Shown: positions 1 to 5,231 of the stretch, one piece after another
Numbering within the stretch: the stretch's first letter is position 1
Layout of the letters: every line of letters starts with the position of its first letter
Assembly (NCBI GenBank): GCA_034437315.1
Contig: DAOTUC010000382.1
Span: 1-7,905 of the forward strand
Direction: 5' to 3'
DNA: 7,905 nucleotides
Origin: DSAR01 sp034437315
Lineage (GTDB): Bacteria > Chloroflexota > Anaerolineae > B4-G1
Made by a program: the position numbers and the translations under genes
Notes under the pieces: generated by a model
What the model was told of the DNA's origin: nothing
Database searches by the model: none
The model's input: only the letters and a program-made list of their open reading frames with translations

Positions 1-100
1 GACCCTAAAGGTTTTGCTCAAGGCCGCGCAAACAACGTTTTTGCCTTAAACAATGACCTTTTTCCATCAAAACCAGCGCAAAAACCTTTAGGGTCTATGA
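1..100. repeat. Left copy of 100-bp repeat containing a 95-bp element with terminal inverted repeats
   Basis: These 100 bases are identical to 7806-7905. Bases 1-95 begin GACCCTAAAGGTTTTGC, and their end reads, as reverse complement, GACCCTAAAGGTTTTTGC, so the unit is a small palindromic element. An inner stem is possible between AAGGC at 20-24 and GCCTT at 43-47. It encodes nothing convincing. It lies downstream of the last gene of the cluster, where a long hairpin could also block transcription, although there is no T-tract typical of an intrinsic terminator. The form resembles a MITE-like or REP-like non-autonomous repeat. No transposase is present, and whether it moves is unknown. The left edge is the window edge, so the true element may be longer. 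Confidence 0.9.
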
Positions 101-137
101 TGGGCCATGCGAAATCCTGAAGACCCAGAAGATACAT
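101..137. other. Short spacer with inverted-repeat arm GCCATGCGAAATCC (104-117)
   Basis: This spacer separates the left repeat from the stop codon of the Nudix gene. Bases 104-117 (GCCATGCGAAATCC) are the exact reverse complement of 7790-7803, which sits 2 bp outside the right repeat copy. The arm is therefore probably part of a longer repeat unit that extends beyond the 95-bp core. No intrinsic terminator is visible after the Nudix stop. Confidence 0.6.
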
Positions 138-575
138 TTATCCTGTCCACGCTTTCCGCGCCCGGCGCACCCATTCCCGTTCCGTCTCAAAAGTCAACGC
201 CGCCAACGCCTCATCCCAAACCATCCATTCTGGGATGAACTGGCGCTCCCCCGCGCCCAACAAGGCGGCGCCGTCGACCGGCCGCATCAAGAAATATCGC
301 TCGGTGCGCACGACATGGCGGCCCTGGACGTCAAACGTGACGGTCTGCCGCCCCAAATCCGCCTTGACCACCGGGGCCTGACAACCGCTCTCCTCGCAGA
401 CTTCGCGCAGCGCCGTTTCTTCCAGGCTCTCGCCCGGTTCGACGTGCCCCTTGGGCAAGCGCACCTCGCCCCGACTGGGACGACGCAACACCAACACGCA
501 CCCTTCGTGCACGACGACGCCGCCAGCGGCGTCGTAGCGCACGACCGGCAAGCCGCCTTTTTTATCTTTCCCCAT
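138..575 (-). CDS. Nudix hydrolase
   Basis: This 145-aa protein should hydrolyse a nucleoside diphosphate linked to another moiety, or a related pyrophosphate; the substrate cannot be read from sequence. The Nudix box is complete: G43, E49, R57-E58, E61-E62 and G64, in the GX5EX7REUXEEXGU spacing. It is preceded by LPKGHVEPGE, a form common in diadenosine/diphosphoinositol polyphosphate-type Nudix enzymes. The family is normally about 130-170 aa, so this one is complete. The ATG at 575 has GGGAG at 582-586 with a 6-nt spacer, and the stop is TAA. The gene starts 16 bp after the stop of the preceding reading frame, so it is probably co-transcribed with the transporter genes. Nothing in the sequence ties its chemistry to the transporter. 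There is no signal peptide, so it is expected to be cytoplasmic. The Lys-rich N-terminus (GKDKKGG) looks disordered. Confidence 0.93.
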   Translation of the reverse strand: MGKDKKGGLPVVRYDAAGGVVVHEGCVLVLRRPSRGEVRLPKGHVEPGESLEETALREVCEESGCQAPVVKADLGRQTVTFDVQGRHVVRTERYFLMRPVDGAALLGAGERQFIPEWMVWDEALAALTFETEREWVRRARKAWTG

Positions 576-591
576 ACCTTTCTCCCATCAA

Positions 592-921
592 TCACTCCGC
601 TGGCGGGGGTTCCAGGGAACTGAAATAATCCCGCACGTAGCGCTTCATCCCCAGGGGGATGTAGCTATTCTCCAGCGCGACGCCAGCCTGGGCGGCGTAC
701 TCGGCGTAGACCTCGCGGTAGGGCACGTTCGCCCGCCCGCCCTGGGGCGCCGGCAGAGGCGCGCTCCCGGCCGGCAAGCCGCCCTCCTCCCCCTCGCGGC
801 CCACGTTCAGCCCGGCCCCCTCCTCCTCTATGCGATAGGGGATATAGAGTTCGTCGTAGGGCGCGCCGGTTCCGGCGTCCTCGCTGTGGAACGGCTGAGG
901 CTGCTGTCCGCCCTCCGCCAT
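592..921 (-). CDS. C-terminal part of the interrupted membrane/coiled-coil protein
   Basis: This 109-aa open frame, from the ATG at 921 to the TGA at 592, is in the same frame as the upstream coiled-coil gene. It is separated from that gene by one TGA (982-984) and 20 sense codons rich in Gly, Gln and Pro. The product has a disordered acidic/Gly/Pro stretch (residues 1-65), then a compact segment with VPYREVYAEYAAQA, the SYIPLG turn and a KRYVRDYFSSLEP ending. I recall this ending as the usual C-terminus of the same membrane proteins in related bacteria, which argues that it is the tail of the upstream gene and not a separate one. Independent initiation looks poor, because the AGGGAGG tract lies only 1 nt from the ATG. 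Options are a recent nonsense mutation, a sequence error, stop readthrough, or reinitiation. The tail carries no frameshift and looks functional in composition. Confidence 0.75.
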   Translation of the reverse strand: MAEGGQQPQPFHSEDAGTGAPYDELYIPYRIEEEGAGLNVGREGEEGGLPAGSAPLPAPQGGRANVPYREVYAEYAAQAGVALENSYIPLGMKRYVRDYFSSLEPPPAE

Positions 922-981
922 GCCTCCCTGCCCCGATTGATCACCCGCGCCGCTCTGACCGAGCGGCTCGCCGGTATTGGG

Positions 982-984
982 TCA
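982..984 (-). other. In-frame TGA splitting one gene
   Basis: The codon order on the minus strand is GGC GCG TGA CCC AAT ACC, encoding G-A-stop-P-N-T. The frame then stays open with a Gly/Gln-rich linker to the TGA at 592. With one sense codon here the product would be about 528 aa. CGA (Arg) or GGA (Gly) are one substitution away. Other genes in the cluster also end in TGA (5224-5226, 2175-2177, 592-594), so TGA is a normal stop codon here and not a reassigned one. Confidence 0.85.
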
Positions 985-2178
985 CGCGCCGCCGGCCTGG
1001 GCGATCTGCTCCCGTCCCTCCTGCAACTCGGCCAGCGTCCCCTCGACCGTCTCCTGGCGCTGCACCCGCTCGCCGGCGGCGCCCATCTGCCGAGCCGCCT
1101 CCTGAATCGCCTCCCGGGCCTGCGCGACGTCGCCCTGCTCAATCTCCTCGGCCGCCTGGGCCAATTGTTGGGCCAGGTCGGGGTCGCTCTCCGCCAGGGC
1201 CTGGGCCGCCTGCGCCAGTTCCTGGGCCAGCGCGAGTTCTTGATCCCGCGTCAGCGCCTCCCCCTCATCACCGGCGAAGGCGGCCAACGCTTCAGCCGCC
1301 GCCTGATAATCCCCCTGGGCCAGCGCCTCGGCGACGCGCCGGGTCAGTTCCGAATCAGCCATCTCGCGGGCGGCGCGCTCTAACCCCTCCCGCACGCCCG
1401 CCGCGCCTGGGTCTTGCAGTTCGGACAGGGCGCTTTCGGCCTTCGAGAGCGCGGCCGCCGCCTCGGTCAAATCGCCGATTTCCGCCATCGGCCGCTGACC
1501 GATCTCCTCCAGCGCGGCGATCGCTTCCTCCAGCTCTCGCAACAGCCTTTCGCGCTCTTCCTCGGTCAATCCCGCGGAGCCGGCGAGCTCGTCGTGCAGC
1601 GTCTCGAGATCCTCGATCTGTTCCTCAATGGCGACCTGCACCGCCTCCCGCTGGAGGAGCGTCAATTCCTGGGGATTCGGCAACCAGAGGGAAACGAGCA
1701 GCGCGGCGGCCAACAGGCCACAGGCGAGTATCGCCCGCCGGGGCGCGCGCAGGGGCAACAGCGCGCCCAGGTCGACGCGCTGGACGATGGACAGTGTATC
1801 GGCCAACTGGGCGACTGCCATCTCCACCGGCGGCGACAGGCGACCGGCCCCGATCTCCAGCGCGGTGGTCAAGCGCTCCGCCAGGCCGAATCGCCGGTCG
1901 AAGAGGCGAGCCAATCGCGCCAAGGAACGGGGCCACAACCAGGCGGCGAGCGCGCCCACCGCCGTCCCGCCCAAGATCAACGGCCCGACGAGAGCGGCTA
2001 GCTGGCGGGCCATCCAGAGCGGCCACAACCGGGCCGCCAACGCCAGCAGCACGGCCGCCCCCAGCCCCGCCGCCGCGCCCCACGCCCCCCAGGTCAGGCT
2101 TTCCACTAACCGCAACCGTATGCCCCACCGGCGTATATGGGAGCGGAGACGAGCCAATTGGGTCTGTGAGTAGATCAT
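982..2178 (-). CDS. Three-helix membrane protein with long coiled-coil tail (DUF4175-like), truncated by in-frame TGA
   Basis: This 398-aa product has three predicted membrane helices: about residues 28-50, 60-82 and 149-167. A long Ala/Glu/Gln/Leu-rich region, about residues 170-395, has strong coiled-coil character (repeats such as LLRELEEAIAALEEI and LAQELAQAAQALAE). The arrangement resembles DUF4175-type envelope proteins found beside ABC-2 exporter and MoxR/DUF58 loci; this family call is from memory and tentative. The ATG at 2178 has AGGAG at 2184-2188 with a 5-nt spacer and overlaps the previous stop as ATGA, which implies translational coupling with permease 2. It probably acts as a membrane scaffold or accessory subunit of the exporter. 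The frame ends at a TGA (982-984), but matching sequence continues in frame to 592, so the natural product was probably about 528 aa. Whether the short form works is unknown. Confidence 0.85.
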   Translation of the reverse strand: MIYSQTQLARLRSHIRRWGIRLRLVESLTWGAWGAAAGLGAAVLLALAARLWPLWMARQLAALVGPLILGGTAVGALAAWLWPRSLARLARLFDRRFGLAERLTTALEIGAGRLSPPVEMAVAQLADTLSIVQRVDLGALLPLRAPRRAILACGLLAAALLVSLWLPNPQELTLLQREAVQVAIEEQIEDLETLHDELAGSAGLTEEERERLLRELEEAIAALEEIGQRPMAEIGDLTEAAAALSKAESALSELQDPGAAGVREGLERAAREMADSELTRRVAEALAQGDYQAAAEALAAFAGDEGEALTRDQELALAQELAQAAQALAESDPDLAQQLAQAAEEIEQGDVAQAREAIQEAARQMGAAGERVQRQETVEGTLAELQEGREQIAQAGGA

Positions 2179-3125
2179 TTGATCTCCTGACGGCGAACTT
2201 TCAACACGGTCACCAAAAGCAAGACCAGCGCGATCAACACGTAGATGATCACGTAGGTGATCCAGAAGGAGGGTATCGGGATGCTGTGTCTCGAATTGAT
2301 GACATGCCAGAAGTAAAGAATCGAATTCTCCTCCTCCAGCATAATTTCTGTCCCGATGGCGGCGCTGATGGGGCTCAGGCTGACGATGAAATAGACCAGG
2401 TACGTAAACATGGCTTCGATGATCCAGGTTGGCGGGTCGTAATCGTACCACAGCGCGTCTATGACGCCGATTCCCACGAGCATAAACAGGGGCAGCCCGA
2501 TGGTCAAGATCAGGGCAAATATGTAAGTCAACACGGTCGAAACGAGCGTCGTGCGGGCGAAGGCGGAGAACATCATCCCGATAGCGGCGAAGGCGAAGGC
2601 GGTCACCAGGAGAAGGATCAGGGCGACCGCCAACTCCTCGATCACCACGCCGCCGAGGACGAAGGCCAGGCTTTGCAATGGAACCGCCGCCAGGATCAAC
2701 AGGAACACGTAGGTCAGGGCGGAGGACAGTTTGCCGAAGACCAGTTTGCGCGCCGAGAGCAAGGTCGTCCGCAGGACTTCGTAGGTCTGGCGCTCCCGCT
2801 CGCCGCTGATGGCGCCGGCGGTAAAGGCAGGGGTGATAAAGGTGACCATAAAAATCTCGATGATGGCGACGGTGGCAAAGATCGCTTTGCCCAGGTAGGC
2901 CATGTCTGGCCCGCCGCCCGGCCCGCGCGAACTGGCGGTGTAGGCATAGTAGACGACGGTCGTGAAGCAGCTCAGGAGCAACAGGTAGGCGGTCAATACG
3001 ACGAAGGCCCGCGCCCCGCGCATGCGCCCGCGCAACTCTTTGATGAGCATCGGGTTGGACTCTCGCCCGCCTCCTCGCCCTCGTTTCTGTTGGGGTTGTT
3101 TAACCATTTCAGACGTTTTTTCCAC
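2175..3125 (-). CDS. ABC-2 type transporter permease 2
   Basis: This 316-aa polytopic membrane protein has a Lys/Arg/Gly-rich cytoplasmic N-terminus (about residues 1-38) containing NPMLIKELRGR, a motif style typical of this ABC-2 permease group. It is followed by about seven hydrophobic segments, near 40-62, 80-105, 134-155, 163-189, 195-223, 237-256 and 288-307. The stretch GERERQTYEVLRTTLLS (108-124) is the ABC-2 coupling-helix-like segment that should contact the ATPase. Permease 1 carries a matching segment, so the two are paralogues and probably form a heterodimer. The GTG start at 3125 is chosen because AGGAGG lies at 3131-3136 with a 5-nt spacer; the internal ATG at residue 7 has no such site. 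The stop overlaps the next gene by ATGA. The substrate is unknown. Confidence 0.92.
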   Translation of the reverse strand: MEKTSEMVKQPQQKRGRGGGRESNPMLIKELRGRMRGARAFVVLTAYLLLLSCFTTVVYYAYTASSRGPGGGPDMAYLGKAIFATVAIIEIFMVTFITPAFTAGAISGERERQTYEVLRTTLLSARKLVFGKLSSALTYVFLLILAAVPLQSLAFVLGGVVIEELAVALILLLVTAFAFAAIGMMFSAFARTTLVSTVLTYIFALILTIGLPLFMLVGIGVIDALWYDYDPPTWIIEAMFTYLVYFIVSLSPISAAIGTEIMLEEENSILYFWHVINSRHSIPIPSFWITYVIIYVLIALVLLLVTVLKVRRQEIK

Positions 3126-3130
3126 AAAAT

Positions 3131-3136
3131 CCTCCT
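3131..3136 (-). promoter_or_regulatory. Shine-Dalgarno AGGAGG for permease 2
   Basis: AGGAGG lies 5 nt upstream of the GTG at 3125. It fixes the GTG as the start codon in place of the ATG six codons further in. Confidence 0.8.
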
Positions 3137-3163
3137 GAGCGCCTGTCTGCTAACCCGTCAGCA

Positions 3164-4126
3164 TTACATCTGTCGCAATCGCCAAGCAGCGCCGCCGAAA
3201 AGCGCGACCGCCCCAATCCAGGACGTGAGCAGGATCAACGCCGCTCCCAGGGCCGAGGTCCAGAACAGGCCTGTCGGATCTGCGCCCGACGCTGACGAGG
3301 TCATGTCGAAGAGCAAAAGGGGAACGACCGTCGACGACAACATCGTCAATACGCTAAAACCGAAACGGATGACAAGCATCGCGCCATAGGTCAGGGCGAC
3401 CGCCAGGGCGGTCGAACGGGCCCACGTCGAGATGAACAGGCCGATAGTCGCGTAAAAAATCAAATTGGTCCACGGCCTGAGAAACTCAATGACGAAAAAT
3501 AGAAGCGCGCCGCCCCATAGAGGCCACCCCAGAGGCGCTGCGCCGGGATCAATCGCTGCCCCCGTCATCCCGAGCATAATCATCGGTTGTCCCCACATGA
3601 TACCGCTGATCGACATCCACGCCAACTGAAGCGGCGAGAGAAAAAGCAGCGTCAAAATCGCGGGCCAGAGCCGGAGGAAAGGGGTCGCCAATTTCCCCCA
3701 GGCGATGGCGGGCTCGGTCAACAGGGTGACCCGCAACACGTCGAATGTCCCCCGCTCCCGCTCACGGACGATTGAGACGGCGGTGAAAATCGGGACGATC
3801 CACGGCAACAGCCCGGACAAAATGGACGACAAAACGCCCAACAGGCAAAACGTGGGCAATCCAGCGCCGAGGGCCGCCAGGTGCGTTCCCTGGGGTTGGA
3901 GCTTGACGTCGCCCCCAGAAAGATCGACCGGCGACCCGCTCAGGAGCACGATCGCCCCGCATCCTAGCACCGCTCCCATCAGCGCCGCCCAGACCATCAG
4001 CAAGACGCGCCGCAGCCGCCCATGCTTGCGCCAACTGCGCGCCAATTCCCGCTGGACCAGGGGATTTTGGGTCAAACGCCGCCAGTACGCTGATTCGCCC
4101 ATTCTCATTCTCATTCTCATTCTCAT
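3164..4126 (-). CDS. ABC-2 type transporter permease 1
   Basis: This protein of up to 320 aa has QNPLVQRELARSWRK near the N-terminus (residues 20-34) and multiple hydrophobic segments, near 41-63, 90-119, 150-172, 205-235, 238-265 and 290-313. The motif RERERGTFDVLRVTLLT (121-137) aligns with the equivalent segment of permease 2, so both belong to one ABC-2 permease family. It follows the ATPase gene after 98 bp that are filled by the 86-bp palindromic repeat, and it ends 38 bp before permease 2. The start is uncertain. A six-base tandem repeat creates in-frame ATGs at 4126, 4120, 4114, 4108 and 4102, and no good Shine-Dalgarno is visible. The ATG at 4102, giving MGESAYWRR, may be the ancestral start. 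The product presumably forms half of the membrane channel; the substrate is unknown. Confidence 0.9.
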   Translation of the reverse strand: MRMRMRMRMGESAYWRRLTQNPLVQRELARSWRKHGRLRRVLLMVWAALMGAVLGCGAIVLLSGSPVDLSGGDVKLQPQGTHLAALGAGLPTFCLLGVLSSILSGLLPWIVPIFTAVSIVRERERGTFDVLRVTLLTEPAIAWGKLATPFLRLWPAILTLLFLSPLQLAWMSISGIMWGQPMIMLGMTGAAIDPGAAPLGWPLWGGALLFFVIEFLRPWTNLIFYATIGLFISTWARSTALAVALTYGAMLVIRFGFSVLTMLSSTVVPLLLFDMTSSASGADPTGLFWTSALGAALILLTSWIGAVALFGGAAWRLRQM

Positions 4127-4128
4127 TC
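4101..4128 (-). repeat. Hexanucleotide tandem repeat (ATGAGA) at permease 1 start
   Basis: The plus strand reads ATTCTC four times plus ATTC. On the coding strand this is a run of ATGAGA units encoding alternating Met-Arg. Because the unit is 6 bp, copy-number change keeps the frame and only alters the number of start codons and N-terminal Met-Arg pairs. Confidence 0.9.
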
Positions 4129-4134
4129 GCTAAT

Positions 4135-4220
4135 GAGTGTCTTGAATAATTGCTCTAACCACCGTCCCAGGGGCGCTAATCGGCCCGAGGACGGGCCTCT
4201 GAGCAAATTTTCTAATAGTC
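4135..4220. repeat. 86-bp palindromic repeat, copy A
   Basis: This sequence matches 7651-7736 without gaps and with 8 differences. It folds about a centre near 4178. The pairs are CCGTCC (4162-4167) with GGACGG (4189-4194), GCTC (4152-4155) with GAGC (4201-4204), and weaker AT-rich outer arms, all in the same register. It begins 9 bp upstream of the first ATG of permease 1 and ends 4 bp before the ATPase stop codon, so it fills almost the whole intergenic gap. It could be a small dispersed hairpin repeat (REP/MITE-like), an RNA processing or attenuation element between ATPase and permease expression, or both. There is no T-tract, so an intrinsic terminator is unlikely. Confidence 0.88.
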
Positions 4221-4224
4221 AATC

Positions 4225-5169
4225 CTATGAAACGATCCCTTTGGTCAGCCGCATGAAGACGTCCTCCAGGTCGCCGTCCTCCTCCTGGAAGCCGACGACG
4301 GGGAATCCGGCGTTGACCAATTCGCTCAGGAATTCAGATAGCGACTCATCCCTCCCGGACATGGTGATCAGCAGGTAGCGTTCGCCGTTCTCGGTGACGA
4401 GCTCTACGTCCAGCACGTCGGGCCGGGCCGCCAACCACGTCTGGGCGTCCTCCAGCCGTTCCACGAGCGTCAGCCGCACAATGCATTGGGCGCGAATACG
4501 TTGCCGCATCTCGGAGAGGGTGCCCATCGCCACCAGTTCCCCGGCCTCAATGATGCCGATGTGGGTGCAGACCTCCTGGATCTCCGACAGAATGTGGGAG
4601 GAAACGAAGATCGTCTTGCCCATCAACTGCAATTCCCGCAACAGCTCGCGGATCTCGACGCGGGCGCGGGGGTCCAGGCCGGAGGCCGGTTCGTCAAGGA
4701 TCAGGATCTGGGGATCGTGGGCCAACGAGCGGGCCAGGCAGAGGCGTTGTTTCATCCCCCGAGAGAGCGCGTCCACGTAATCGTCCCGCCGGTGCGCCAG
4801 ATCGACCAGGGCCAGCAGGTCGTCGGCCAAGCGGGCGCGCGTCTCGGCGGGGATCTCGTAACAGGCGGCGAAGAAATCCAGGTATTCCCAGACCTTCATA
4901 TCGCCGTAGACCCCGAAGAAATCGGGCATGTAGCCGATGGCGCGCCGCACCGCCCGCCGATTTTTGAGCACCGAATGGCCCGCCACCCAGGCCTCTCCCG
5001 CCGTCGGGCGGAGGAGCGTCGCCAGGATGCGCATCGTGGTCGTCTTGCCGGCCCCGTTCGGCCCGACAAAGCCGAAGACCGCGCCTTCCTCCACCACCAG
5101 GTCAAGGCCCTTCAAAGCGGTCAGTTTGCCGTATTGTTTAGTCAAACCCTGTGTCTCGATAATGGCCAC
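4225..5169 (-). CDS. ABC transporter ATP-binding protein (CcmA / ABC-2 exporter type)
   Basis: This 314-aa cytoplasmic ATPase should energise the two permeases encoded next to it. It shows Walker A GPNGAGKTTT (36-45), signature LSRGM (135-139), Walker B ILILDE (155-160), D-loop SGLD (163-166) and switch His192. Where a Q-loop Gln is usual it has YMPDFFGVYGDM (80-91), an Asp, as seen in many ATPases of ABC-2 exporters. Residues from about 220 on form the extra C-terminal domain common in this group, with a QEEDGDLEDVFMRLT ending. Length is normal. The GTG start at 5169 has GGGAGG at 5176-5181 with a 6-nt spacer; an ATG at 5174 is out of frame. The stop is TAG at 4225. The gene follows the 799-aa gene by 54 bp. 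Confidence 0.96.
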   Translation of the reverse strand: MAIIETQGLTKQYGKLTALKGLDLVVEEGAVFGFVGPNGAGKTTTMRILATLLRPTAGEAWVAGHSVLKNRRAVRRAIGYMPDFFGVYGDMKVWEYLDFFAACYEIPAETRARLADDLLALVDLAHRRDDYVDALSRGMKQRLCLARSLAHDPQILILDEPASGLDPRARVEIRELLRELQLMGKTIFVSSHILSEIQEVCTHIGIIEAGELVAMGTLSEMRQRIRAQCIVRLTLVERLEDAQTWLAARPDVLDVELVTENGERYLLITMSGRDESLSEFLSELVNAGFPVVGFQEEDGDLEDVFMRLTKGIVS

Positions 5170-5175
5170 GTCATA

Positions 5176-5181
5176 CCTCCC
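5176..5181 (-). promoter_or_regulatory. Shine-Dalgarno GGGAGG for the ABC ATPase
   Basis: GGGAGG lies 6 nt before the GTG at 5169. It supports GTG as the start, because the nearby ATG (5172-5174) is in another frame. Confidence 0.75.
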
Positions 5182-5195
5182 GGTGCAAACGCAAC

Positions 5196-5231
5196 GTCCT
5201 CATCCTCATCCTTGTCCTCATCCTCATCGTC
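5196..5231. repeat. Period-6 repeat across the stop of the 799-aa gene
   Basis: Six imperfect hexamers of the form ATCCTC/GTCCTC on the plus strand (ATGAGG-like on the minus strand) cover 36 bp. They contain the TGA stop (5224-5226) of the 799-aa gene and lie in its spacer to the ATPase gene. The composition is the same type as the ATGAGA repeat at 4101-4128. Confidence 0.8.

Noticed and set aside
1..95. Intrinsic terminator after the Nudix gene
   Set aside because: The palindrome is long and lacks a GC-rich short stem followed by a T-run; it is better described as a dispersed repeat.
982..984. TGA reassigned to an amino acid in this organism
   Set aside because: Several other genes in the window end with TGA at plausible ends, including an ATGA overlap, so a changed code is not supported.
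886..1383. Plus-strand open frame opposite the coiled-coil region
   Set aside because: The Leu/Arg-rich product mirrors the Glu/Ala/Gln codon bias of the real gene on the minus strand; there is no ribosome binding site or domain.
1794..3389. Long plus-strand open frame (531 codons) antisense to the coiled-coil and permease 2 genes
   Set aside because: Its product is low-complexity Arg/Pro/Gly then Asp/Gln-rich with no recognisable domain. It covers two well-supported genes on the other strand that have ribosome binding sites and an ATGA overlap. It is a typical shadow in GC-rich DNA.
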